24,343 nucleotides of DNA, from contig JBCCEJ010000085.1 in NCBI GenBank assembly GCA_039030335.1, positions 1-24,343 of the forward strand, read 5' to 3'. The notes under the pieces are model-generated. The model was not told the origin of the DNA. It was given only the letters and a program-made list of their open reading frames with translations, and searched no databases. The position numbers and the translations under genes were made by a program. This stretch comes from JBCCEJ01 sp039030335 (GTDB lineage: Bacteria; Pseudomonadota; Gammaproteobacteria; HK1). Shown in pieces: positions 1-8,395 of this stretch (position 1 is its first letter; each line of letters starts with the position of its first letter).

Positions 1-1
1 C

Positions 2-1312
2 CACGACGGTGTGCCGTTCGCGTACACCGCCGCCATGACCCACCACCAGGATGTCGGCGGCATGGCGCCGGGCTCGGTGCCGCCGAATGCGACCGAGATC
101 TATCAGGAAGGTATCCGTATCCCGCCGCTCAAATTGCGCAGCGGCGACCAGTTCGACCAAACGCTGCTCGCGATGCTGAAACTGAACGTACGGGTCACGG
201 ACATGTTCATGGGCGATCTCAACGCCCAGATCGCGGCCTGCTCGATCGGCGCCGAGCGCCTGCAGGCACTGGCTGAAAAGCACGGCACGGACGCGCTGAC
301 CGACATGTTCGAGGAGTTGCTCGATCGCTCGGAACAAATGACCCGCCAGGCGCTCGCCGAGATACCCGCGGGTACGTACAGCTACGTCGACTTCCTCGAC
401 AACGACGGCATCGACCTCGATGACCCGGTGCGCATTGAACTGGCCGTGACGGTGGGTGATGGCACGCTGCATTGCGACTTCACGGGCACCGGCCCCCAGA
501 CGCGCGGACCGTTCAATGCGGTGCGCTCGGGTTCTCAGGCGGCCGCCTATTACGCCGTGCGTGCCCTGACCGGCCCGGACATACCGACCAACGGCGGCTG
601 CTTCCGCACCGTTACCCTGACGCTGCCTGAAGGAACGCTCGTCAACCCGATCGAACCGGCGCCGGTCAACTCGCGCACCGCGACATTGAAGCGCATCTCG
701 GGTTGTATCGTCAGCGCATTGCAAGGCGCGTTGCCGGAGCGCGTACCGGCTGACGGATCCAGTCAGCTGACCGTGCTGATGTTCGCCGGCCGACATCCCG
801 ATGGGCGCCCTTTTATCGTCGGCGAATTCAATGCGGGCGGCAGCGGCGCCGGCCCCGGGTTCGACGGTGTGGACGTTATCGAAACGGATGCCAGCAACTG
901 TATGAACCTGCCAGTAGAAGCGTTGGAGCTGGAAGCACCGATCCGGATCCGACAGCTCGCGCTACGCGCGGACTCGGGAGGTGAAGGCCAGTATCGCGGG
1001 GGCCTTGGAGTCGTACGCGAATTCGAATTTCTGGTCGATGACGTCACGCTGACGCACCGCGGCGAACGGCACGTGCACCCGGCCCGGGGTGCACACGGCG
1101 GCCGTGACGGGGCGCTGGCGGAATCCCAGATCTTCCGGGCGAACGGCGAAACCGAAACGGTGCGTTCGAAACTGCTGACCACCGCGCACAAAGGCGAGCG
1201 ACTGTTGTTGAAGACCGCCGGCGGCGGGGGCTACGGAGATCCATCGGCAAGGAATCAAGATGCCGCCGCCGAAGACCTTGCCAACGGCAAGGTCAGCGCC
1301 GACGTGCCGTGA
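2..1312 (+). CDS. Hydantoinase B/5-oxoprolinase family protein, 5'-truncated by window edge
   Basis: About 436 C-terminal residues are visible. The frame is already open at base 2 (reads H-D-G-V-P-F), so the true start lies upstream; the GTG at 11 is internal. Seen: an N-proximal THHQDVGGMAPGS stretch, which is the conserved HHxDxGG...PGS signature of the HyuB/oxoprolinase-B family, and near the C-terminus the glycine-rich AGGGGYGDPSA motif that usually closes these proteins. Family knowledge: HyuB proteins pair with HyuA in ATP-dependent opening of hydantoin or 5-oxoproline rings, in the cytoplasm. Usual length is about 520-600 residues, so roughly a quarter is missing. A hyuA partner would be expected just upstream, outside the window. 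The substrate cannot be read from the sequence. The gene ends one base before the convergent RND gene, and no terminator is visible between them. Confidence 0.9.
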   Translation, partial: HDGVPFAYTAAMTHHQDVGGMAPGSVPPNATEIYQEGIRIPPLKLRSGDQFDQTLLAMLKLNVRVTDMFMGDLNAQIAACSIGAERLQALAEKHGTDALTDMFEELLDRSEQMTRQALAEIPAGTYSYVDFLDNDGIDLDDPVRIELAVTVGDGTLHCDFTGTGPQTRGPFNAVRSGSQAAAYYAVRALTGPDIPTNGGCFRTVTLTLPEGTLVNPIEPAPVNSRTATLKRISGCIVSALQGALPERVPADGSSQLTVLMFAGRHPDGRPFIVGEFNAGGSGAGPGFDGVDVIETDASNCMNLPVEALELEAPIRIRQLALRADSGGEGQYRGGLGVVREFEFLVDDVTLTHRGERHVHPARGAHGGRDGALAESQIFRANGETETVRSKLLTTAHKGERLLLKTAGGGGYGDPSARNQDAAAEDLANGKVSADVP

Positions 1313-1313
1313 T

Positions 1314-4300
1314 TCATGCCGGCACTACGTCTTTGTGTAAGTCCGGGATATCCGTGCCGCTATCCGATGTTGCCGGGCGCTCAACACCCGCGAGCCCCAG
1401 CCGGCAGAGAACGACGTAAGCTGTCGGCGTCAGCATCAACCCGAGGATGATGCTGAAACCCACGCCGCCAGCGATCACCACCGCGAGCGGAGGCCAGAAA
1501 TCACCGCCGCTGAGCAGCACCAGAGGCGCAAAGCCGCCGATGGTCGTGAGCGTCGTCGACACGATATGCCGCGTTGCGCCCCGGGTGCGCGCCACGATCG
1601 CCGCGATATCTCCATGGCGCGCCGCGGCGTCGGCCCGGATCGCGGCCAGCACCACAATGCTCGCGTTGACGGCGACTCCCACGAGCCCGGCCGTCCCGAG
1701 CATCGGGTTGAAGCCTAGCGGGTAGCCGCCAATCCATAGTGACAACAACCCGAGCCCGGCTGACAGCGCCGCGACGAAAGCGATCAGGGTGCCGATTGCG
1801 AAGCTCCGGAAGGTGAGCACCAGTGCGGCGAACATCAGCGCACCGAGCAAGGGCGCGTAAGCGAGCAGCAGGGCCACCGCTTCACCCTGCTCCTCGCTGT
1901 CCCCGGCCATTTCGAGCCGGTAACCGGCCGGCAGTGCAAAGTCGGCGTCGCGCATCGCCCGCGTCACCGCGCTGGCAACTTCGATCGGAAGCGCATCGGG
2001 ATGGATCCAGGCCCGCACGGTGTTCAGGCGTTCACCGTCGCGCCGCGTGATGCTGGCAGGCTCTGGTTTGAGTTCCAGGCGGCCGATCGCGTCTGCAGGC
2101 AGCCACGTGCCCGGTTGACCCGGGGCCACCAGACGCATCGACGTCAGGTCAGTCGCAGACGCGCGGTCATCACCGGCGTAGCGCACGCGCACCGGCAGAT
2201 TCTCCAGATCTTCCAACACGCTGCCGCCGACGGCACCCTCGGTCGCCGCAGCGAACTGGCGCGCAACATCTCGCAGACGCAACCCGGCGAGGCGTGCCTC
2301 GGCTTCGTCGATGTCGAGCCATACCTTGGGCGCACCGCCCTGGATGCTGGCCGCCGTATGCGTGATCTCCGGAATCTGATGAAGGATGCCGCGCACCCGC
2401 TCGCCGAGCGCATTCAACGTAGCCGTGTCGGGACCGACCACGCGCAGGCTGACCGGCGCCGGAATGGGTGGCCCCTGGCCGAAGGCCCGCACGACGATAC
2501 GCGCCGACGGAAACTCCTCGGTGAGTGGTGCCTGAAGTGCCGCCACCAGGCGTTTTGCCGCCGCCGGACTCTCGGCGAGTACGGTGGCGCGCGCATAAGC
2601 GGCGTTGCCGTCCTGGTTACGGAGTTGGTTGTAATAGACGGGCGGTGAACTGGCCCCCGCCACCCAGGTCACGGCTCGCACCGCCTCGTCAGCGCGCATC
2701 CATTGCTCAACTTCCAGCGCGGTGGCGGCGGTGCGTTCGACGGCTGTCCCGGGAGCCATCCAGAGCTGCACTTCGAACTGGTCGCGATCGGCGGCTGGAA
2801 AGAACTGATTACCGAGTGACCCGGCCATGCCAAACCCGGCAAACGGGAGAGCGAGACAAAGGCTCAGCGTAACGACGGGTCGGCTGAGCGCGCCGGTCAG
2901 CAGGCGCTTGTACGCGCCCGAGAGACGCGGGGCGTGCAGCCCGTCGCGCCACCAGCCAGCGCGCGCACCACCTTGCACAGGCTTCAACACGATGGCCGCG
3001 AGGGTCGGGATCAGCGTCATCGCGACCAGCAATGAGGCGAGCAACGCAAGGATGACGGCAACTGCGATGGGCCGCACGAAATCACCGACGTTGCCGGGCA
3101 ACAAGAAGATCGGCATAAAACCCAGAATGGTCGTGAACGTGGACGCCGTGAGAGGCGCTGCCAGGTGGCGCACGGCCCGCTCTACCGCAGCGGCTGCCCG
3201 ATGTCCGCTACGGAGTTGCGCAGACACTTCCTCGGTCATGACGATGGCGTTGTCGATCAGCAGCCCGATGGCGATGATCATGCCGAAGATCGACATCTGG
3301 TGAATCTGCTGACCCACGATATCCAGGCCGAACAGCGCAATGGCCGTCGACAATGGAAGCGCCGCCGCGACCACCAACGCGGAACGCCAACCCATCATGA
3401 TGAACACCACCAGCATCACGACACCGGCGCCGGCGGCGAGGTTGCCGCCGAGGTCGCGAAGACGCGCCGTCGTGTACTCACTTTGATCGAAACGCACCGA
3501 GACGCTGACTCCGCTTCCCAGCGTCTCGCCAAACGCATTGACGACCTGCCGTGCTGATCGCGTCCATTTATCGAGATGCACGGCCTCACGTGCCCGGACC
3601 CCGATCAGAACGGCCCGCTTGCCGTCCGCGAAGGCCATATCCGCAGGCGGGTCGCGCCAAACCCGCTCTACCTTCGCGATGTCGCCGATCGTGACCTTGC
3701 CGCGGCCTTCTACCCGCAATGGCACACGCGCGATCCGGTCAGGCGCATCGAACTGACCGGCAACTTCGAGTTGCATGGTGCGAGACCCGGTGCGAAGCGC
3801 ACCGGCGGAGAGTTTCGGGTCGGCGTCTGACAGCGCCGCGGAGACATCGGTGACGCGCAAACCCAGCGCCGCAAGCTCGGCGGGATCCACCGTAACGCGG
3901 ATCTCCTCGCTCGCCTGGCCGAATGCAACAACCTGCTCGGTTCCACCAAGCGCGCGGAGCCGGTCGCCCAGTTCATCGCCAAGCCGGGTCAGCATTCCGA
4001 GGGGTGGTGCGCCAGGGCCGTCCCACGTGAGCGCCGCGACGATCGAGAACGCCACCGCGCCGCGCTGATCATCCAGGCTGGGCGTGGTTGCCTCGGGCGG
4101 CAACTCGACGACGGCGTCTGTCAGTTTGTCGCGAATCCGCGAGAACACTTCGCGGTTGTTGGCTTTTGTGACGGTGTCATCCAGTTCAACACTGATGAGC
4201 GACATCCCCGCGCGCGAGGTGGACTCGATGGTCTTGACCTCGGCCACCTCGCGTATCGCGTCTTCCAGCGGCTTCGCGACGAGCGCTTCGATGCGCGCGG

Positions 4301-4490
4301 CGTCGGCGCCGGGAAGTGCGGTCAGGACCGTTGCATTGCGGGTCGTGATCCGCGGGTCTTCAATGCGCGGGAGGTTCGACCAGGCCGCCATACCGGCGAG
4401 GGCGATGAGCGCCAGCACGAGCACCAGCGCCACACGGTTGTCGAGCAGTCGCCCGGCCACTGGGCCCCCGGGAACATTGGCGGCACTCAT
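1314..4490 (-). CDS. RND-family efflux permease (AcrB/HAE1 type)
   Basis: A 1058-residue inner-membrane proton/drug antiporter, the usual length for AcrB-like pumps. Seen: an N-terminal TM segment at about residues 20-40, a periplasmic loop starting PRIEDPRI, a TM4 stretch GLLIDNAIVMTEEV (about 409-422), a TM10 stretch GLVGVAVNASIVVL (about 935-948) and the typical C-terminal GGDFWPPLA and LTPTAY segments. It is translated from an ATG that overlaps the stop of the upstream adaptor gene (ATGA), so the two form one operon. AcrB has two adjacent aspartates in TM4 and a lysine in TM10. Here only Asp413 remains, followed by Asn414, and the TM10 lysine position reads Asn942. Asn in these places occurs in some RND subfamilies, so the pump may still work. 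No outer-membrane channel gene is present; a shared TolC-like protein is inferred. The substrate is unknown. Confidence 0.95.
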   Translation of the reverse strand: MSAANVPGGPVAGRLLDNRVALVLVLALIALAGMAAWSNLPRIEDPRITTRNATVLTALPGADAARIEALVAKPLEDAIREVAEVKTIESTSRAGMSLISVELDDTVTKANNREVFSRIRDKLTDAVVELPPEATTPSLDDQRGAVAFSIVAALTWDGPGAPPLGMLTRLGDELGDRLRALGGTEQVVAFGQASEEIRVTVDPAELAALGLRVTDVSAALSDADPKLSAGALRTGSRTMQLEVAGQFDAPDRIARVPLRVEGRGKVTIGDIAKVERVWRDPPADMAFADGKRAVLIGVRAREAVHLDKWTRSARQVVNAFGETLGSGVSVSVRFDQSEYTTARLRDLGGNLAAGAGVVMLVVFIMMGWRSALVVAAALPLSTAIALFGLDIVGQQIHQMSIFGMIIAIGLLIDNAIVMTEEVSAQLRSGHRAAAAVERAVRHLAAPLTASTFTTILGFMPIFLLPGNVGDFVRPIAVAVILALLASLLVAMTLIPTLAAIVLKPVQGGARAGWWRDGLHAPRLSGAYKRLLTGALSRPVVTLSLCLALPFAGFGMAGSLGNQFFPAADRDQFEVQLWMAPGTAVERTAATALEVEQWMRADEAVRAVTWVAGASSPPVYYNQLRNQDGNAAYARATVLAESPAAAKRLVAALQAPLTEEFPSARIVVRAFGQGPPIPAPVSLRVVGPDTATLNALGERVRGILHQIPEITHTAASIQGGAPKVWLDIDEAEARLAGLRLRDVARQFAAATEGAVGGSVLEDLENLPVRVRYAGDDRASATDLTSMRLVAPGQPGTWLPADAIGRLELKPEPASITRRDGERLNTVRAWIHPDALPIEVASAVTRAMRDADFALPAGYRLEMAGDSEEQGEAVALLLAYAPLLGALMFAALVLTFRSFAIGTLIAFVAALSAGLGLLSLWIGGYPLGFNPMLGTAGLVGVAVNASIVVLAAIRADAAARHGDIAAIVARTRGATRHIVSTTLTTIGGFAPLVLLSGGDFWPPLAVVIAGGVGFSIILGLMLTPTAYVVLCRLGLAGVERPATSDSGTDIPDLHKDVVPA

Positions 4491-5614
4491 CGGGATGCGA
4501 CCCGATGCGTGGCGGGCGCTACGGACTGGCCCGCCACAACGCGATGAAGTCCCGCGCGGACCACGCGCTCACCGTTCGCGAGCGCGCCACGCACGTAGAC
4601 GCGGTCACCGCTCAGATGAAGGACTTCGACAGCGCGCGCCTCGGTAACGAACCCACCTGTCTTCGTGCGCGCTAGCGCATAGACCTGCCAAAGACCCCGA
4701 TGCGCCTCCGCCAGCGCGGAAACCGGTAACCAGATACCGGATTCCTGGATCGGACTGCTGAGCGCAATCTCAACGAGGTCGCCATCGCGAAGCGGCATCG
4801 TCGCGTCGCGCAGTTCGAAGATCACATCGACGGTACGCGTAGTTGCAGAGCGAAGTGGGAGCGCGGCCCTGACAGTTGCGACTACCGCACCAACTGAGGT
4901 GTTGAGCTTGTGCTCGGCGCCGGGGGAGAACCGGCCTGCCAGGTCGGCCGCGACCCCGATGCGGATCTCGGGCGCAACCCGCTCCTGGACGGTCAGCACG
5001 GGCGCGCCTGTCGCAACGACCTGACCTTCGTCCATGTGGCGCTCGACAACGACCGCGTCGAACGGCGCGACGATGCGGGACTGGTCGAATGCGACGGCAA
5101 GGGTCGCAAGCCGGGCCTCGGCGAGTTCGACGTTCGCCTGACGGGCCCGCTCCCCCTCGCGGGCTTCGTCGAGAGCCTGACGCGTAACCGCGCCGCGCAC
5201 CACGGAATCCTCGAAGCGAATGCGCGTGGCGGTAGCAAGAGTAAGTTCGGCCTGGGCCGCCGCGAGCGCCGCCTCAAGCTCTGATCGGGTAGCACGCAAC
5301 GCAGCCTGGTCGAGCGTTGCCAGAACCTCGCCAGCACCGACGTTCGCACCTTCGCGCACCGCTACTGATATGAGCTTTGCGCTGCGCTCGAAACCAAGCG
5401 ATGAGCGCCGCCGCGCCTCGACCTGACCGGTGAATATGCGAGCGCTTTCGAAGCTTGAACTGTGCTCGATGGTCACGATCTCGACCGGCATCGCAGCCGC
5501 GGGCAGCGAACGCGGCGCGGCGGAGCCGGATGGTTGCATGCCTAGAGCCAGCGCAAACGCGCCAGCACCAGCGAAGAGGACCAGGGTGGCGGGCCGGATA
5601 AACTGCACGCGCAT
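4487..5614 (-). CDS. RND efflux periplasmic adaptor (membrane fusion protein, HlyD/AcrA family)
   Basis: A 375-residue adaptor expected to link the RND permease to an outer-membrane channel. Seen: a hydrophobic N-terminal segment (about residues 8-26), then a lipoyl/barrel-sandwich half around VREGANVGAGEVLATLD (about 87-103), an Ala/Glu-rich alpha-helical hairpin (about 105-175), the second lipoyl half near IVAPFDAVVVERHMDEGQVV, and a beta-barrel and membrane-proximal C-terminus with LPVSAL. No lipobox cysteine is visible, so it is probably anchored by an uncleaved N-terminal helix. The ATG start (bases 5612-5614) is preceded by AGGAGC about 10 bases upstream. Its stop overlaps the permease start by four bases, giving translational coupling. 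The promoter with two palindromes upstream implies control by the divergent TetR protein. Confidence 0.93.
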   Translation of the reverse strand: MRVQFIRPATLVLFAGAGAFALALGMQPSGSAAPRSLPAAAMPVEIVTIEHSSSFESARIFTGQVEARRRSSLGFERSAKLISVAVREGANVGAGEVLATLDQAALRATRSELEAALAAAQAELTLATATRIRFEDSVVRGAVTRQALDEAREGERARQANVELAEARLATLAVAFDQSRIVAPFDAVVVERHMDEGQVVATGAPVLTVQERVAPEIRIGVAADLAGRFSPGAEHKLNTSVGAVVATVRAALPLRSATTRTVDVIFELRDATMPLRDGDLVEIALSSPIQESGIWLPVSALAEAHRGLWQVYALARTKTGGFVTEARAVEVLHLSGDRVYVRGALANGERVVRAGLHRVVAGQSVAPATHRVASR

Positions 5615-5676
5615 AGCTCGGTTGCTCCTGAACCGCCGCGGGCCGGAAAGCGGCGGCGGTTGAACTAAACCCAGTC

Positions 5677-5695
5677 AAACTAGACTGTATGGTTT
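5677..5695. promoter_or_regulatory. Palindromic operator 2 (imperfect copy of operator 1)
   Basis: AAACTAGACTGTATGGTTT is centred on base 5686. Its left half repeats the half-site ACTAGACTGT of operator 1 exactly. The right half is degenerate (GTATGGT in place of GTCTAGT), but the flanking AAAC/GTTT extend the dyad. The two centres are 34 bp apart, slightly over three helical turns. It overlaps the predicted efflux transcription start. A second, weaker site for the same TetR regulator is inferred. Confidence 0.55.
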
Positions 5696-5696
5696 G

Positions 5697-5725
5697 ATAA
5701 TAGGCGCATAATACTAGACTGTCTA
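5697..5725 (-). promoter_or_regulatory. Predicted promoter of the RND efflux operon
   Basis: Read on the minus strand, TAGACA (5720-5725; 5/6 match to TTGACA) is followed by a 17-base spacer and TATTAT (5697-5702; 5/6 match to TATAAT). Transcription would start near 5690, leaving a leader of about 75 nt before the adaptor ATG. The -35 lies inside one palindrome and the start point inside the second, the classic layout for repression by a TetR-family protein. This rests on consensus matching only. Confidence 0.6.
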
Positions 5726-5727
5726 GT
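5713..5727. promoter_or_regulatory. Palindromic operator 1 (probable TetR-family binding site)
   Basis: ACTAGAC-T-GTCTAGT is a perfect 7+1+7 inverted repeat centred on base 5720. It lies between the divergent efflux and TetR-family genes, covers the predicted efflux -35 element and sits 16 bases before the TetR start codon. Its symmetry and size fit a TetR dimer site. A repressor bound here could shut off both the pump and its own gene. Confidence 0.75.
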
Positions 5728-5743
5728 GTGGTAAATTTGTGAA

Positions 5744-6427
5744 ATGAGTGACCAAAATCCGAAAGACCTGTCCGAAAGTCAGCCGGCGGCGGCGCCCGGC
5801 GCGGGTCGCCGCAGCGCCGGCAGGCCGAAGAGCGAAGAAAAGCGCGCGGCGATCCTGCATGCCGCCAGCGAGCTGTTCCTGAAGCGCGGTCTGGGTGCCA
5901 GCATGGACGCGGTCGCACAAGCAGCGGACGTCTCGAAACAGACGGTTTATTCGCACTTCGCCGGCAAAGACGAACTGTTTCGCGCGTGCATCCAGTCGAA
6001 GATCGCGGACTACGGATTCGGCGACGCCGGGATCCTCGCCGACATCGACCCGGCAACGCCCGTCGGCGACGCGCTGTTCGCGGTTACACAGCGGTTCATG
6101 GCACTCATCTTCGACCCCCATGTCGTCGCGATGCACCGGGTAATCTCCTCGGAAGCGAGTGCACACCCGCGGATCGCGGCGCTGTTCTTCGAGACCGGCC
6201 CCGGCGGTACGAAGGCTGCAGTTGGCGCATTGTTGGAGCAGCGGGTTGCGGCCGGCGAATTACGCCCTCTCGACGTGAACTACGCGGCCTGGCAATTGTT
6301 GAACATGGCCTTTGGCCGCTACCACATGCAGTTGCAGTTCGGCCTGATCAAATCAGTGCCGAAGGCCGATCTCCACGCCCACCTTCGCCATGTCGTTCAA
6401 GATTTTCTGGCTATCTACAAGGTCTGA
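5744..6427 (+). CDS. TetR/AcrR-family transcriptional repressor of the efflux operon
   Basis: A 227-residue regulator with an N-terminal TetR DNA-binding domain. The segment GRPKSEEKRAAILHAASELF (about 27-46) leads into helix-turn-helix residues MDAVAQAADVSKQTVYSHFAGKD. The C-terminal ligand domain resembles the AefR/AcrR-type C-terminal family (PQR-like region AHPRIAALFFETGP, then AWQLLNMAFGRY). The first about 28 residues are low-complexity and Ala/Pro-rich. Only a weak ribosome-binding site precedes the ATG, so the exact start is less certain; the HTH begins after residue 30 in any case. It is divergent from the RND operon and shares the two palindromes, which implies autoregulation plus repression of the pump. 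The inducer is unknown. The 172 bases to the convergent photolyase gene show no clear terminator. Confidence 0.9.
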   Translation: MSDQNPKDLSESQPAAAPGAGRRSAGRPKSEEKRAAILHAASELFLKRGLGASMDAVAQAADVSKQTVYSHFAGKDELFRACIQSKIADYGFGDAGILADIDPATPVGDALFAVTQRFMALIFDPHVVAMHRVISSEASAHPRIAALFFETGPGGTKAAVGALLEQRVAAGELRPLDVNYAAWQLLNMAFGRYHMQLQFGLIKSVPKADLHAHLRHVVQDFLAIYKV

Positions 6428-6599
6428 GCCCCGGCACCATTGCTCGAACGTGTCATCGGGCGAATACGGCCGGGCGGAGGGCTTGGGCGGTTGAACGTCG
6501 GGCGAGCAGCGCGGCAGGGATGGAACTGCTCCAACGACGTGAATCAGCGTGCGTGACTTACAGATAGTGTTTCGCGACCCGACAAGACGGGCCGAGTAC

Positions 6600-8153
6600 T
6601 CACCCCGTAACCTTCGCAATGAAGTCGTCGGCAGCGGTGAGTATGCGCTGGCGCCGGGTGGTGTTCATGCGATCGAAGGTGCCAACCGAGCGGCCCATGC
6701 GCGCGTTCTTCGCGAGGAAGTCACGGTTCTTGTCGACGAAGCGCCAGTAAAGACCGTCGAAGACTTCACCCCAGTCGACATCTGACTCATCGAACAATCC
6801 GCCCTTGCGAGGCTTCGCGTAGTCGCTCATCTTCAGGATGTAGTTACTGCCGCAAATGTACGGCTTCGTCGCAAAGATGCCGCCGTCGGAGAACAGGCTC
6901 ATGCCGTAGACATTCGGGCCCATGACCCACTCCGAGCTGTCAACGAACATTTCCATGAACCAGCGATGGGCCTCGCGCGGTTCGATCTCGCACAACAACA
7001 TCAGATTCCCCGCGACCATGAGGCGCTCGATATGGTGCGTCCAGCCGTAGCGCTGAGCTTTTGCGATGACGTCGTCGAGCGGCAGCAGTCCGGTCGTGCC
7101 GTCGTACCAGTGGTCCGTTAACGTGCGGCGATGTTGGAAGAAATTGGCGTGATCCTGCTTCTCCGAGTAACACCGGTAGATGGCACGAATGAACTCACGC
7201 CACCCGATCACCTGGCGCACCAGGCCCTCCAGGGAATTGAGCGGTGTGTCGTGTTCGTGCGCGTATCGCAGCGTCCGTTCAAGCACTTCGCTCGGTGTGA
7301 TCAAGCCGAGATTCAACACTGGCGTCAGGGCCGAGTGGAACAACACCGGCCCGCGTGTCGACAGGGCATCCTCGAAGGGCCCGAATGCGGCGAGGCGCTC
7401 CTCGAGGAATTTCCACAACCAGTCGAGCGCCTGCTGGCGCGTCGTGGGCAGCCACCAACCAGACACCGTTAATTCACCGGGGTGATCCGAGAATGTTCGA
7501 TTCACGAACGGGATCAGTTCGCGCACATGCTGCGTCGCGCAAGCGGCGGGCGTCTCTGCAATCGGTGCGGACTTCGGGAGCGGTTTGCGGTTCTCATCGT
7601 CGAACGACCAACGGCCGCCGCGTGGGCTCCCGTGCGCATCCACCAGAATCTCGAGGCGCCGGCGTTGCCACTTGTAGAACTCGGCCATGAACGGCCTGTG
7701 CTCGTCCAGCCATCTTGCAGATAGCGTTCGCGGGGTGAGAAACATCGGACTGGGCAGGAACTGGAGCGTCAGCCCGCGCTGTTTGGCGAAGGTCTCGATC
7801 CGCACCTCAAAGAACTTGTCCTCCACCTCCCACATCAGGAGATGGGTCACGTCGGCGCCGTCGAGGTAGTTGCCGAGCATGGTCTCGTAGGTCCGGTGCC
7901 CGGTGAGACGCTCTTGCTGATCCAACTGCTCGTAGTGAACCGTCTCGCCCTGTTCCCGGAGTTCGTCGCGGTACGCCCGCATCGCCGCCAGGAAGAGCAC
8001 CAGCTTCTGCTTGTGGTAACGAATCCGCGCGCAAAGCCCCAGGTCCTCCGCCAAAAAGAAGCGGCATCCCCGATACGGATTCAGGTCCGCAGGCGGGAAC
8101 AGCTGATTTCCAAGTACCACGAACGCCGTGCGAGCAGGATCAAAGTTATTCAT
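6600..8153 (-). CDS. Cryptochrome/photolyase-related flavoprotein (DPRP family) lacking the Fe-S cysteines
   Basis: A 517-residue protein of the deoxyribodipyrimidine photolyase-related family, the group that includes Agrobacterium PhrB, a (6-4) photolyase. Seen: an N-terminal antenna-domain start AFVVLGNQLFPPADL, then the FAD domain with HHIERLMVAGNLMLL (about 373-387), EWVMGPNVYGMSLFSDGG (about 408-425), ATKPYICGSNYILKMSDY (428-445) and GLYWRFVDKNRDF. In the iron-sulfur members MSDY is followed by CxxC and then CPF before LYW. Here residues 446-468 contain no cysteine, and the MNCL position upstream of HHI reads TGLL. The whole protein has six cysteines (30, 41, 205, 328, 388, 434), none in the expected places, so it should not bind that cluster. 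Start: ATG with GGGAAG 8 bases upstream. Role: light-driven DNA repair or blue-light sensing, inferred. Confidence 0.9.
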   Translation of the reverse strand: MNNFDPARTAFVVLGNQLFPPADLNPYRGCRFFLAEDLGLCARIRYHKQKLVLFLAAMRAYRDELREQGETVHYEQLDQQERLTGHRTYETMLGNYLDGADVTHLLMWEVEDKFFEVRIETFAKQRGLTLQFLPSPMFLTPRTLSARWLDEHRPFMAEFYKWQRRRLEILVDAHGSPRGGRWSFDDENRKPLPKSAPIAETPAACATQHVRELIPFVNRTFSDHPGELTVSGWWLPTTRQQALDWLWKFLEERLAAFGPFEDALSTRGPVLFHSALTPVLNLGLITPSEVLERTLRYAHEHDTPLNSLEGLVRQVIGWREFIRAIYRCYSEKQDHANFFQHRRTLTDHWYDGTTGLLPLDDVIAKAQRYGWTHHIERLMVAGNLMLLCEIEPREAHRWFMEMFVDSSEWVMGPNVYGMSLFSDGGIFATKPYICGSNYILKMSDYAKPRKGGLFDESDVDWGEVFDGLYWRFVDKNRDFLAKNARMGRSVGTFDRMNTTRRQRILTAADDFIAKVTG

Positions 8154-8356
8154 GCGGGATTCTTCCCAACAGTGGATCGTGGCGATTCAGAGCGGGCGTC
8201 CATCCGGCCCCACGAGGACGCTGTAGGCCGTGTCCCGTCCCGGGTTGAGACACCGGGAGCTGACGCAGGCTGGCCGATGGGCGGTTCCCATCGGAACCGG
8301 GCTGACCGCGCGTGTCAGCGTTTGCGGTCACGCTCATCGGGTGTTCGAGGCTTGCG

Positions 8357-8375
8357 AAAAGGCTCCGCGAGCGCC
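8357..8375 (-). terminator. Weak candidate terminator after the polyol operon
   Basis: On the minus strand, about 20 bases after the fructokinase stop, GCTC-GCG-GAGC forms a 4-bp stem (extendable by one G-C pair across a bulge) followed by TTTT at 8360-8357. The stem is short, so this is at best a marginal intrinsic terminator. Nothing else is recognised in the 242-bp gap to the photolyase gene. Read-through into the photolyase gene cannot be excluded. Confidence 0.25.
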
Positions 8376-8395
8376 CCACCCGAGCATCCGCTCCG

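Noticed and set aside
2001..2648. 215-codon open frame on the plus strand
   Set aside because: It lies wholly antisense within the RND permease gene; high GC leaves such frames open by chance, and its Arg/His-rich product shows no family motif.
5274..6056. 260-codon minus-strand frame crossing the efflux/TetR intergenic region
   Set aside because: It overlaps both the adaptor gene and, antisense, the TetR gene and the operators; its Arg-rich, low-quality composition indicates a shadow frame.
8154..8395. Small peptide gene between fructokinase and photolyase genes
   Set aside because: The minus-strand 77-codon frame has a basic, repetitive composition, no ribosome-binding site that stands out, and overlaps the photolyase start.
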